From contig JAUYLL010000044.1 of NCBI GenBank assembly GCA_030698375.1, positions 1 to 47,913 of the forward strand: 47,913 bases of DNA, given 5' to 3'. Under the pieces are notes generated by a model that was not told the DNA's origin, searched no databases, and saw nothing but the letters and a program-made list of their open reading frames with translations. Positions 1 through 7,025 of the stretch are shown in pieces (positions within the stretch are counted from its first letter, which is position 1; each line of letters starts with the position of its first letter). The translations under genes and the position numbers were made by a program. This DNA comes from Nocardioides sp. (lineage in GTDB: Bacteria > Actinomycetota > Actinomycetes > Propionibacteriales > Nocardioidaceae).

Positions 1-1
1 G

Positions 2-313
2 GCCGGGGTGGCGGATGCCGAGGACTCCGAGGGTTGCGGTCTCGCCGAGCTGGAGGCGCTGGCGCGCGGCTGCCGGGCCGCCGCGGCGCACGCCGGTGCC
101 CCGCCCGACGGCGCCCGCTTCCACCCCCACCTCACGCTCGCCCGGCTCGGCCGCTCGCGCGACGTGCTGCGCTGGGTGCGGGTGCTCGACACCTACTCGG
201 GCCCGCCCTGGCCCGTGGACGAGGTCGCGCTGGTCGCCTCGCACCTGCGGGACGGGCAGGGAGGGCGCCCACGCCACGAGGTCCTCGCGTGTTTCCCCCT
301 CGGGGACGGATAG
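2..313 (+). CDS. thpR: RNA 2',3'-cyclic phosphodiesterase (2H family), C-terminal part
   Basis: This is the end of a gene whose start lies before the window; the frame is open from base 2 to the TAG at 311-313. About 103 residues remain of a family usually near 180-190. The HPHLTLAR stretch holds the second HxTx catalytic motif of the 2H phosphoesterases (2'-5' RNA ligase/ThpR group), and a typical closing strand with VDEVALVASHL follows. ThpR-type enzymes hydrolyse 2',3'-cyclic phosphates on RNA ends. The first HxTx motif is outside the window, so activity cannot be judged. The stop codon overlaps a TAGGGT hexamer that may serve as the -10 element of the next gene. Confidence 0.75.
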   Translation, partial: AGVADAEDSEGCGLAELEALARGCRAAAAHAGAPPDGARFHPHLTLARLGRSRDVLRWVRVLDTYSGPPWPVDEVALVASHLRDGQGGRPRHEVLACFPLGDG

Positions 314-353
314 GGTCGAGACGACAGTCCCCGACGGGCACGAGGAGGCCGCC

Positions 354-1004
354 GTGACGTACCTCCTGCGAGTGAAGCTGCCCGACGTCCCCGGGTCGCT
401 GGGCCGGGTCGCGACTGCCATCGGTGAGGCCGGCGGCGACATCGGGGCCATCGAGATCGTCGAGCACCGCGACGACGGGTGCGCGGTCGACGATGTGCTG
501 CTCGACCTCCTGCCGGGGGCGATGCCGGACTCGATTGTCTCCGCGTGCAGCGGGCTGGACGGTGTCGATGTCGTCTGGATCTCCCGCTACGCCGCCGGCG
601 GCAACCTCTTCCTCGACCTCGAGGCCGTCGAGCAGCTCACGGCCGAGCCGGCCGTGGCTCTCGACGGGTTGGTCGACCTGGCTCCGTTGGTCTTCCGCGC
701 CGACTGGGCGATGCGGCTGCGCCATACCGAGGCAGGGGTGGAGCACGTGCACGCCACCTCCGCCGCGCCGGAGCCGGCCGACGGGGCACCCGACGCATGG
801 TTCCCGCTCGCGCGGCCCGCGCGGCTCGCCGTCCCCGAGGGCTGGGAGCGCTGGACCTCCACCGTCGTCGCCGGCGCCCCGCTCTCCGGCCCGAACGACA
901 TCGTCCTCTTCGGTCGCCGTGGTGGCCCCGACGTCCTCGACTCCGAGCTGGCCCGCCTCGGCCACCTCGCCGCCCTCGCGCACTCCATCGCCGCCCGCGG
1001 CTGA
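354..1004 (+). CDS. ACT domain protein, probable amino-acid-sensing regulator
   Basis: I chose the GTG at 354 because an AGGAGG ribosome binding site sits 6 nt upstream and the ACT fold then begins at once. Residues 2-75 form an ACT domain (YLLRVKLPDVPGSLGRVATA, then GGDIGAIEIVEH), the small ligand-binding module of amino-acid-metabolism enzymes and regulators. The remaining 140 residues hold no catalytic motif I recognise. The protein has 216 residues. It could sense an amino acid and act on a partner, but the sequence names no partner. The 3' end lies 8 nt from the convergent next gene. Confidence 0.7.
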   Translation: MTYLLRVKLPDVPGSLGRVATAIGEAGGDIGAIEIVEHRDDGCAVDDVLLDLLPGAMPDSIVSACSGLDGVDVVWISRYAAGGNLFLDLEAVEQLTAEPAVALDGLVDLAPLVFRADWAMRLRHTEAGVEHVHATSAAPEPADGAPDAWFPLARPARLAVPEGWERWTSTVVAGAPLSGPNDIVLFGRRGGPDVLDSELARLGHLAALAHSIAARG

Positions 1005-1012
1005 CCGGAGCC

Positions 1013-1450
1013 TCAGTCGCGCGGGACGAGCTCGATCAGCGGGATCTCGCGGTCGGTTTTCTCCTGGTACGACGCGTAGTCGGGCCACGCAGCGACCGCA
1101 CGCTCCCACCAGGGTCCCCGCTCCTCTCCGGCCAGCTCGCGGGTGTCGTACTCCTTCTTCGTCGCGCCGTCCTGCAGCTCGACGACCGGGTTCTCGCGGA
1201 TGTTCGAGTACCACTCCGGGTTGTCCGGCGCGCCGCCCATCGACGCCACGACCAGGTAGTGCCCATCGTGCTCGACACGCATCAGCGGGGTCTTGCGGAG
1301 GTTGCCGCTCTTGGCGCCGACGGTGGTCAGGATGATCACCGGCTTGCCCCGCATCGTGCCGCCCTCACGCCCGTCGGACGCCTCGTACGTCGCGACCTGC
1401 TCGCGCACGTAGTCGTTCGGGCTCGGCTCGTAGGTTCCGGTGAGTGCCAT
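1013..1450 (-). CDS. nitroreductase/deazaflavin (F420)-dependent oxidoreductase, DUF385/Ddn-like
   Basis: This 145-residue protein matches the flavin/deazaflavin-dependent nitroreductase family (Ddn-like) along its whole length. Family marks are [20 protein letters not shown] near residues 40-60, then [21 protein letters not shown] and a tail with [18 protein letters not shown]-type sequence. Such proteins form a split-barrel fold that binds coenzyme F420 (sometimes FMN) and reduces quinones or other electrophiles. This implies an F420 pool in the host, an inference from the family. The gene is alone between convergent and divergent neighbours; the substrate cannot be read from sequence. Confidence 0.85.
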   Translation of the reverse strand: MALTGTYEPSPNDYVREQVATYEASDGREGGTMRGKPVIILTTVGAKSGNLRKTPLMRVEHDGHYLVVASMGGAPDNPEWYSNIRENPVVELQDGATKKEYDTRELAGEERGPWWERAVAAWPDYASYQEKTDREIPLIELVPRD

Positions 1451-1469
1451 GCCTGTGAGGATCCCCGGA

Positions 1470-1475
1470 TAGCCT
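1470..1475 (+). promoter_or_regulatory. -10 hexamer of a leaderless menB promoter
   Basis: TAGCCT lies 7 nt before the menB ATG and no Shine-Dalgarno sequence is present, which fits a leaderless transcript. Confidence 0.5.
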
Positions 1476-1482
1476 CACCGCC

Positions 1483-2421
1483 ATGCCCCAGAACGACACC
1501 CAGGTCTCGGAGACCTTCGACCCCGAGGCGTGGCGCCCGGTCCCCGGCTTCGAGGACCTCACCGACCTCACCTACCACCGCGCGGTCGCGCACGGCACGG
1601 TCCGGATCGCCTTCGACCGGCCCGACGTGCTCAACGCCTTCCGCCCGCATACCGTCGACGAACTGCTGCGCGTCCTCGAGCACGCCCGCACCACCGCCGA
1701 CGTCGGCTGCGTGCTGCTCACCGGCAACGGCCCGTCGGCCAAGAACGGCAAGCGCGCGTTCTGCTCCGGCGGCGACCAGCGGATCCGCGGCCGGGCGGGC
1801 TACGAGTACCACGACGGCACCGGGGGCGACCGCTCCGACAGCCGTACGACGGCCGACCAGGCCCGGCTCGGGCGACTGCACATCCTGGAGTGCCAGCGGC
1901 TGATCCGGTTCATGCCGAAGATCGTCGTCTGCGTGGTCAACGGGTGGGCGGCCGGCGGCGGCCACAGCCTGCACGTGGTCTCGGACCTCACCCTGGCCTC
2001 GCGCGAGCACGCGCGCTTCAAGCAGACCGACGCCGACGTCGGCTCCTTCGACGGCGGCTTCGGGTCGGCGTACCTCGCGCGGCAGGTGGGTCAGAAGTTC
2101 GCCCGGGAGATCTTCTTCCTCGGCGAGGAGTACTCCGCCGAGGAGATGCACCAGATGGGCGCGGTCAACCGGGTCGTCGACCACGCCGACCTCGAGGCCG
2201 AGGCACTGGAGTGGGGCCGCAAGATCAACGGCAAGTCGCCGACGGCGCAGCGGATGCTGAAGTACTCCTTCAACCTCATCGACGACGGCCTGGTCGGCCA
2301 GCAGCTCTTCGCCGGCGAGACGACCCGCCTGGCCTACATGACCGACGAGGCGCAGGAGGGTCGCGACCAGTTCCTCGAGAAGCGCGAGCCGGACTGGTCG
2401 CCGTACCCCTGGTACTACTGA
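1483..2421 (+). CDS. menB: 1,4-dihydroxy-2-naphthoyl-CoA synthase
   Basis: MenB closes the second ring of the menaquinone head group, turning O-succinylbenzoyl-CoA into dihydroxynaphthoyl-CoA. The 312-residue crotonase-fold protein shows the CoA-binding start RPDVLNAFRP near residue 50, the actinobacterial signature FCSGGDQRIRGRAGYEYHDG near 88-107, the oxyanion-hole segment GWAAGGGHSLHVVSD near 152, and the catalytic-region Asp in TDADVGSFDGGFGSAYLARQ. The tail WSPYPWYY is also typical of MenB. It stands apart from any other men gene in this window. The ATG follows a TAGCCT hexamer. The final 15 bases recur downstream of the next gene. Confidence 0.95.
   Translation: MPQNDTQVSETFDPEAWRPVPGFEDLTDLTYHRAVAHGTVRIAFDRPDVLNAFRPHTVDELLRVLEHARTTADVGCVLLTGNGPSAKNGKRAFCSGGDQRIRGRAGYEYHDGTGGDRSDSRTTADQARLGRLHILECQRLIRFMPKIVVCVVNGWAAGGGHSLHVVSDLTLASREHARFKQTDADVGSFDGGFGSAYLARQVGQKFAREIFFLGEEYSAEEMHQMGAVNRVVDHADLEAEALEWGRKINGKSPTAQRMLKYSFNLIDDGLVGQQLFAGETTRLAYMTDEAQEGRDQFLEKREPDWSPYPWYY
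2407..2421 (+). repeat. 15-bp direct repeat, copy 1 (3' end of menB)
   Basis: CCCTGGTACTACTGA encodes the last codons and stop of menB. The same 15 bases return at 3531-3545, just beyond the cyclase gene, and AGGC follows both copies (after 2 extra bases here). Confidence 0.6.
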
Positions 2422-2431
2422 TGAGGCTCCG

Positions 2432-3493
2432 TTGAGCGAGGACCACGCGGTCGACGGGGCCGCGGCCGAGATGCTGCCGTTGATGGAGGCGCAGCTGCTC
2501 GGCCAGCCGCCCCACCTCACCCGCGTCGACGTGGCCGCGCAGGCCGGGGTGCCGCTCGCGGTGGCCGTCGAGCTGTGGCGGCTGCTCGGGTTCCCGCAGA
2601 TGGACGACGACGTGGTGGCCTTCACCGACGCCGACGTCACCGCCCTGCGGTTGGCCGGCGACCTCATCGACCTCGGCATCCTCCCGGCGGACTCCCAGGC
2701 GGCTCTCGTGCGGACCTGGGGGCGCAGCTTCGCGCGGCTCGCCGAGTGGCAGGTGGACATGCTCGCCCAGCTCGTGACCGACGCTGCGACGGCCGGGTCT
2801 GACGAGGGCGACCCCGCGGGACCGCATGGCGAGGACGGGCCCACCGACGCGGTCGTCGGGGTGCTGCCCAAGATCGAGGAGCTCCAGAACTACGCGTGGC
2901 GGCGCCACCTCGCGTCGGCCGCCGGGAGAGCGCTCAGTGACGGCCGCGCCGCCGCGGGCGAGGCGGCGGTGCCGCAGGGGGTCTGCTTCGTCGACATCGT
3001 GGGCTACACCAGCCGCAGCAGAGAGCTCGACGAGACCGGCCTCGTCGACTGGCTCGAGGCCTTCGAGGACCGCGCCAGCCGGGTCGCGCTCGACCACGGC
3101 GGACGGGTCATCAAGACCATCGGCGACGAGATCCTGATCGTCGCCGGCACTGCACACGACGCGGCGGCCGTCGCGTGGGAGCTCACCCGACGTGGTGCCG
3201 ATCCGGAGGACCCCTTCCCCGCCGTTCGCGCAGGAGTCGCCTGGGGTGCTGTGGTCGCGCGCCTCGGCGACGTCTGCGGCCCCACGGTCAACATCGCCGC
3301 CCGGTTGACCTCGCACGCCCGACCAGGCGCTGTCCTCGTCGACCGCGGCGCACACGACGTGCTGTGCCCCGACCATGCAGAGAGGCCCACCGGCTCGGTG
3401 CCCGGACCTTGGCGGCTCAAGCGGCTCTCGCGCACCTCGGTGAAGGGGTACTCCCGCCTGGAGTCCTGGGTGCTGCGCGAGCCGCGCGGCTGA
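2432..3493 (+). CDS. class III adenylate/guanylate cyclase with N-terminal regulatory module
   Basis: The TTG start at 2432 is supported by TGAGG 5-9 nt upstream and lies 10 nt after menB. In the 353-residue protein, residues 1-90 are helical and resemble the winged-helix-like front module of some actinobacterial cyclases (FTDADVTALRLAGDLIDLGI). From about 187 there is a full cyclase homology domain: first metal Asp in FVDIVGYT, substrate Lys and second metal Asp in IKTIGDE, and the transition-state Asn and Arg in TVNIAARL. The catalytic set looks intact, so it should make cAMP or cGMP. A Thr stands just before VNIAAR where many adenylate cyclases carry Asp. The protein is soluble, with no membrane segment. 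A 15-bp direct repeat brackets the gene. Confidence 0.88.
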   Translation: MSEDHAVDGAAAEMLPLMEAQLLGQPPHLTRVDVAAQAGVPLAVAVELWRLLGFPQMDDDVVAFTDADVTALRLAGDLIDLGILPADSQAALVRTWGRSFARLAEWQVDMLAQLVTDAATAGSDEGDPAGPHGEDGPTDAVVGVLPKIEELQNYAWRRHLASAAGRALSDGRAAAGEAAVPQGVCFVDIVGYTSRSRELDETGLVDWLEAFEDRASRVALDHGGRVIKTIGDEILIVAGTAHDAAAVAWELTRRGADPEDPFPAVRAGVAWGAVVARLGDVCGPTVNIAARLTSHARPGAVLVDRGAHDVLCPDHAERPTGSVPGPWRLKRLSRTSVKGYSRLESWVLREPRG

Positions 3494-3530
3494 ACAGCGC
3501 CGCTCGCGGCAGCCGTCTCCCGCGTGCCTT

Positions 3531-3545
3531 CCCTGGTACTACTGA
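3531..3545 (+). repeat. 15-bp direct repeat, copy 2
   Basis: This is an identical copy of the last 15 bases of menB (2407-2421), here in non-coding DNA 38 nt after the cyclase stop. Confidence 0.6.
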
Positions 3546-3549
3546 AGGC

Positions 3550-3579
3550 ATGACCGCCGAGACCACCTCGAACCGATGA
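3550..3579 (+). other. possible 9-codon upstream ORF coupled to the methyltransferase
   Basis: An ATG at 3550 opens a reading frame of nine codons whose TGA overlaps the next gene's ATG (ATGA at 3576-3579). GAAGG lies 1-5 nt upstream, rather close for a binding site. It could be a translational coupler or chance. Confidence 0.3.
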
Positions 3580-4205
3580 CCCGCTGGACCGAGCTCGCCC
3601 GGAGCGCCGAGGGCGAGGAGTACGGCCGGAAGTACGCCGACCGCTTCGCCGCGCTCGCCGCGCAGGGAGAGGACATCCACGGCGAGGGCCGCCTGGTCGA
3701 GCGGTTGCGGGCTGCCCCCGCGCGCGTCCTGGACGCCGGGTCCGGGACCGGACGGGTGGCGGCGTGGCTGGTCCAGCAGGGCTACGAGGTCGTCGGGGTC
3801 GACGTCGATCCGGAGATGGTGCGCGTCGCCCGCGAGGACCACCCCGACCTCGACTGGCGGGAGGCCGACCTGGCCACGCTCCACCTCGAGGAGCGGTTCG
3901 ACGTCGTGCTGATGGCCGGCAACACCGTGCCACTGCTCGATCCCGGCACGCTCGAGGCGACGGTCGGCTCGCTGGCCAAGCACCTGCGGACGTCCCTGGG
4001 CGCGGCGATGCAGCCGCCGCTGCTCGTCACCGGCTTCGGGCTCGACGCCGCCCGCCTCCCCGCCGGGTGCCCGGTCACCCCGCTGCAGGCGTACGACGAC
4101 GCGTGCGCTGCCGCCGGGCTGCACCTGGTCCAGCGGTGGTCCGGCTGGGAGCAGGAGCCGTGGGACGAGGGCGGCTACGCCGTCAGCGTGCACGCCCTGG
4201 ATTGA
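3576..4205 (+). CDS. class I SAM-dependent methyltransferase
   Basis: This 209-residue protein has the class I Rossmann methyltransferase motifs in order: motif I VLDAGSGTGRVAAWL near residue 50, motif II acidic end VVGVDVDPEMV near 72, DLDWREADLATL (motif III) and FDVVLMAGNTVPLLDPG (motif IV) near 108-124. The C-terminal part varies, as is normal for substrate binding. The substrate cannot be inferred. The ATG overlaps the stop of a tiny upstream frame, so translation may be coupled. The next gene follows after a 107-nt gap. Confidence 0.8.
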   Translation: MTRWTELARSAEGEEYGRKYADRFAALAAQGEDIHGEGRLVERLRAAPARVLDAGSGTGRVAAWLVQQGYEVVGVDVDPEMVRVAREDHPDLDWREADLATLHLEERFDVVLMAGNTVPLLDPGTLEATVGSLAKHLRTSLGAAMQPPLLVTGFGLDAARLPAGCPVTPLQAYDDACAAAGLHLVQRWSGWEQEPWDEGGYAVSVHALD

Positions 4206-4220
4206 CCTGGTCGCCTACCA

Positions 4221-4296
4221 AATCGGGCGATTGCGGCGTACGGTGACGCCACTCACGTATGTGCGCCGCGGCGCTCCAACCGCATACGGAGATAAT
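4221..4296 (+). promoter_or_regulatory. promoter region of the DUF3494 gene
   Basis: The gap holds a perfect inverted repeat AATCG-GG-CGATT (4221-4232), a possible operator, and a good -10 hexamer GATAAT at 4291-4296. Transcription would start near 4303 and leave a very short leader before the ATG at 4313, which argues against the in-frame ATG at 4295. Confidence 0.4.
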
Positions 4297-4312
4297 GCGG
4301 AAGGCGCGCACG

Positions 4313-5440
4313 ATGACGGATCGCAGTTTCTCGGGCAGGTCCACAGCAAAGTTCAGTTCAGCCCGGGGTCCCCGGCATGCCAGGGTCCGGCGCTCGCGCC
4401 GTCCGACAGCCGCCCTCGCCCTCCTCTCCGTGGGCCTCCTTGCGACTGGCGCGGCGTGGACCTTGGCCTCGCCCGCCGCTGCGGCCGAGGCGAGCGTGGA
4501 CATGGGCACGGCGTCCTCCTTCGCCGTCCTCGCGGGCAGCGAGGTGACGAACACCGGTCCTTCCGTGATCGACGGGGACCTCGGGGTTAGCCCGGGGACC
4601 GCCGTGTCGGGATTCCCGCCGGGCACGGTCATCGGCGGCACCACCCACGTCAACGACGGGGTCGCCGTGCAGGCGCAGAACGACCTGACGACGGCGTACA
4701 ACGATGCTGCGGGACGCTCCACGACCGAAGACGTGACCGGCAGCGACCTCGGTGGGCGGACCCTGACCTCCGGCGTCTACGAGCACACCTCCGGGATGCA
4801 GCTCACCGGGACGCTCACGCTGGACGCCCAGAACGATCCCAGCGCGGTCTTCATCTTCAAGGCGGGCTCGACGCTCGTCACCGCGTCGAACAGCTCCGTG
4901 TCCCTGATCAACGGGGCCTCGCCCTGCAACGTCTTCTGGCAGGTGGGCAGCTCGGCGACGCTCGGCACGGGCACCGACTTCGTCGGCACGATCATGGCCC
5001 TGACCGCGGCGACGCTCAACACGGGAGCCGAGGTCGAGGGTCGGGTGCTGGCCCGCAACGCAGAGGTCACCCTCGACACGAACCTCATCACCAGCCCCGA
5101 CTGCGCGGCCGCCCCGCCGCCGCCCGACGGTACGCCGACGGACACCCCGACGATCACGCCGACCGACACCCCGACGGGTACGCCGACCAGTGGCCCGATC
5201 GACACGCCCACGGGCTCCACCCCGACGGACGGGGAAACCCCCACGGGCGGAGACACCCCCATGGGCGGGGACACGCCCATGGGCGGGGACACGCCGAACC
5301 AGCCCACCAGCCAGGACATCCCTGGTTCGGGTGGGGACATTCCCAGTGGGGACCGTCCGACGCCGCGGATCCCTGAGGGCAATCCCGACACGGGTCTCGG
5401 CGGGTCGGCGATCCCCGCGGGCGGTCCGACGACGCGATGA
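4313..5440 (+). CDS. secreted DUF3494 (ice-binding-like) protein with Pro/Thr-rich tail
   Basis: The ATG at 4313 is preceded by GGAAGG at 9 nt. Residues 1-60 form a long basic leader with a hydrophobic core and an ASPAAAAE cleavage site. Residues about 62-265 are a DUF3494 domain (MGTASSFAVLAGSEVTNTGP, DGDLGVSPGTAVSGFPPG, FIFKAGSTL), the beta-solenoid fold of bacterial ice-binding proteins and some adhesins. A low-complexity linker rich in TP, TDTPT and GGDTPM units follows to about residue 345. The tail carries NPDTG 21 residues before the end, like a sortase motif, but no hydrophobic membrane segment or basic end follows it. The next gene is a sortase overlapping by 4 bp. Whether it binds ice or a surface is unknown. 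Confidence 0.85.
   Translation: MTDRSFSGRSTAKFSSARGPRHARVRRSRRPTAALALLSVGLLATGAAWTLASPAAAAEASVDMGTASSFAVLAGSEVTNTGPSVIDGDLGVSPGTAVSGFPPGTVIGGTTHVNDGVAVQAQNDLTTAYNDAAGRSTTEDVTGSDLGGRTLTSGVYEHTSGMQLTGTLTLDAQNDPSAVFIFKAGSTLVTASNSSVSLINGASPCNVFWQVGSSATLGTGTDFVGTIMALTAATLNTGAEVEGRVLARNAEVTLDTNLITSPDCAAAPPPPDGTPTDTPTITPTDTPTGTPTSGPIDTPTGSTPTDGETPTGGDTPMGGDTPMGGDTPNQPTSQDIPGSGGDIPSGDRPTPRIPEGNPDTGLGGSAIPAGGPTTR
5131..5300 (+). repeat. Pro/Thr-rich and GGDTPM tandem repeats inside the DUF3494 gene
   Basis: Degenerate CCGACGG/ACCCCGACG units encode a TDTPTxTPT linker and pass into three near-identical units of GGDTP(M) around 5248-5295. Such repeats can change in copy number by slippage. Confidence 0.7.
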
Positions 5441-6120
5441 CCCGATCCGTCCCGGTGCACGCCGGGCCGCGGCGCGGCGCGGGTCGCTGGTGGGCCGGGG
5501 CGTCCGTGCTGGCGCTCCTGACGGTCGCGGTGCTGGTGGTCGGGGCGCGGCACGCCTCGGTCCCGCCACCCACCGCCACGGCAGCGCCGAGTGTCGCGGC
5601 CGCCGCCCCGGCGGCGGAGCGGCCTCCCGATGTCGGGGAGGGGGTCGTGGAGGCTGCCCCCGCCGCAGCGCTCCCCGTGCACCTGTGGATCCCTAGGATC
5701 GGCGTCGCCTCCGACCTGGTGGCCCTCGGCCTCAACCCCGACGAGACCGTCGAGGTTCCGAGCGTTCCTGCCCAGGCAGGCTGGTACGACCACGGTCCGG
5801 CGCCCGGACAGCTCGGCTCGTCGGTGATTCTGGGCCACCTCGACTCGCGGGAGGGGCCGGCGGTCTTCTTCCGGCTCGACGAGCTCGTCGCCGGCGACCG
5901 GCTCCGCGTCCGGCTCGCCGACGGCACCGTCGAGAGGTTCGAGGTCGTGCGCGTGGCGACGTACGCCAACGAGGACTTCCCGGCGCGCCGCGTCTACGCC
6001 GGCTCTCCGCGACGGTCCACGCTCAACCTGGTGACCTGCGGTGGCGAGTACGACCCGGACCGGGGTGGCTACCAGTCCAATGTGGTGGCCTTCACCAAGA
6101 AGGTCCGTTCCCGAGGCTGA
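5437..6120 (+). CDS. class F sortase
   Basis: This is a transpeptidase-type protein of 227 residues. A basic N-terminus and one membrane anchor (WWAGASVLALLTVAVLVVGA, residues 18-37) are followed by a spacer and the sortase barrel from about residue 80 (LWIPRIGVASDLVALGL). The catalytic His is in ILGHLDS near residue 132 and the catalytic Cys in LNLVTCGGEYD near 199; the Arg is probably the one in PDRGGYQSNVVAF. This size and motif set match class F sortases of actinobacteria, whose substrates are poorly known. The ATG overlaps the stop of the DUF3494 gene (ATGA), which points to co-translation and makes that protein the likely substrate. Confidence 0.88.
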   Translation: MTRSVPVHAGPRRGAGRWWAGASVLALLTVAVLVVGARHASVPPPTATAAPSVAAAAPAAERPPDVGEGVVEAAPAAALPVHLWIPRIGVASDLVALGLNPDETVEVPSVPAQAGWYDHGPAPGQLGSSVILGHLDSREGPAVFFRLDELVAGDRLRVRLADGTVERFEVVRVATYANEDFPARRVYAGSPRRSTLNLVTCGGEYDPDRGGYQSNVVAFTKKVRSRG

Positions 6121-6137
6121 GCCGGTCCAGCGGTGCT

Positions 6138-6143
6138 CATACT
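6138..6143 (+). promoter_or_regulatory. -10 hexamer of a leaderless promoter
   Basis: CATACT lies exactly 6 nt before the ATG at 6150; no ribosome binding site is seen. Confidence 0.4.
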
Positions 6144-6149
6144 GATCGC

Positions 6150-6446
6150 ATGAGGCCCCTGGACTTCGAGCTCGAAGGTCCCGTCGTCGAGTGGCGAGGT
6201 CCTGCGCCGTTCTACTTCCTCCGGGTCTCGGAGGAGGACAGCGCCGACATCAAGGTCGCCGCCCAAGGCATCGAGTACTGGGGTCAGGTGCCGGTCGTCG
6301 TACGGATCGGCGAGGTCGAGTTCACCACCGCGCTGTTCCCCAAGGACGGCTGCTACCTCGTCCCGTTGAAGGTCGCCGTGCGCGCGCGTGCGGGGGTCGA
6401 GCCGGGCCAGACGGTCGTGGTGGAGCTGAGCGTCGGCCGGCCGTAG
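6150..6446 (+). CDS. DUF1905 family protein
   Basis: This 98-residue protein matches DUF1905: it opens FELEGPVVEWRGPAPFYFLRVSEE, has the GQVPVVVRIGEVEFTTALFPKDGCYLVPLK core and ends with a GVEPGQTVVVELSV strand. The family forms a small beta-barrel, often fused or next to YdeI-like proteins; its biochemical role is unknown. No partner gene is adjacent. The gene seems leaderless. Confidence 0.75.
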   Translation: MRPLDFELEGPVVEWRGPAPFYFLRVSEEDSADIKVAAQGIEYWGQVPVVVRIGEVEFTTALFPKDGCYLVPLKVAVRARAGVEPGQTVVVELSVGRP

Positions 6447-6466
6447 CTGCGCGGCCGAGGAGTGCC

Positions 6467-6491
6467 GAATCCCTGTGTGGAAAAGGGATTC
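6467..6491 (+). terminator. hairpin after the DUF1905 gene
   Basis: GAATCCC (6467-6473) pairs perfectly with GGGATTC (6485-6491) across an 11-nt loop, 20 nt after the stop codon. There is no T run, so it is only a candidate terminator. Confidence 0.35.
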
Positions 6492-6533
6492 TCGTCCGGT
6501 CGGACTGTCGGCGGCCATCCCTAGAGCCGGTGC

Positions 6534-6985
6534 ATGGACGACATCTCGGGTGGTACGGCGGGGGCGACCACCGACCCCGCCACCGGGCGTCGGATCTCCC
6601 ACGAGGAGGTGCTCGGCCGTGCGTTCTGCGCCTTCCTCGAGACGGCCGACCCGACGTGGCTGCCGGTGCACGGCGGCGCGGCCACCACGGTCACGGTGAC
6701 GATGACGCTGGAGGACCTGACGCGCGACACCGGTGTCGGCGTCCTGTACGACGGCCGCACCCTCCCGCCGGGGGAGGTGCGTCGCCTGGCCTGCACCGCC
6801 GGGGTCGTGCCCGCCGTGCTCGGTGGCGCCTCCGAGGTGCTCGACCTCGGCCGGGCTCGTCGGTTGTTCTCGCCCGCGCAGCGCAAGGCGCTCGCGCTGC
6901 GCCACACCACCACCTGGCCCACGACCCGGCGTACGACGCGCGGCGGTTGCCCGACGGCGGGTTCCGGTTCCACCGGCGGACCTAG
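6534..6985 (+). pseudogene. remnant of a DUF222/HNH endonuclease gene (13E12-type)
   Basis: The first 128 residues from the ATG at 6534 match the middle of DUF222/HNH proteins: DTGVGVLYDGRTLPPGEVRRLACTAG, then VLGGASEVLDLGRARRLFSPAQRKALALR, which normally runs straight into the HNH zinc/nuclease core. Here that core is absent. The usual extreme C-terminus (HDPAYDARRLPDGGFRFHRRT) follows immediately but in another frame, ending at 6985. Most of the N-terminal DUF222 domain is missing too, while a promoter-like TAGAGC hexamer remains 6 nt before the ATG. At least two deletions and a frame change make this a dead gene of a family known to be mobile and multicopy in actinobacteria. Confidence 0.75.
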
Positions 6986-7025
6986 GCCGGATCCCCAGCA
7001 GGACGTCACAGCAACCCCTCTCGCG

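Noticed and set aside
15-353. Upstream extension of the ACT protein frame
   Set aside because: It overlaps the phosphoesterase and is low-complexity; the GTG at 354 has a good ribosome binding site and starts the ACT fold.
5100-5300. CRISPR-like array
   Set aside because: The repeats are within a coding frame, are contiguous units without spacers and encode a Pro/Thr linker.
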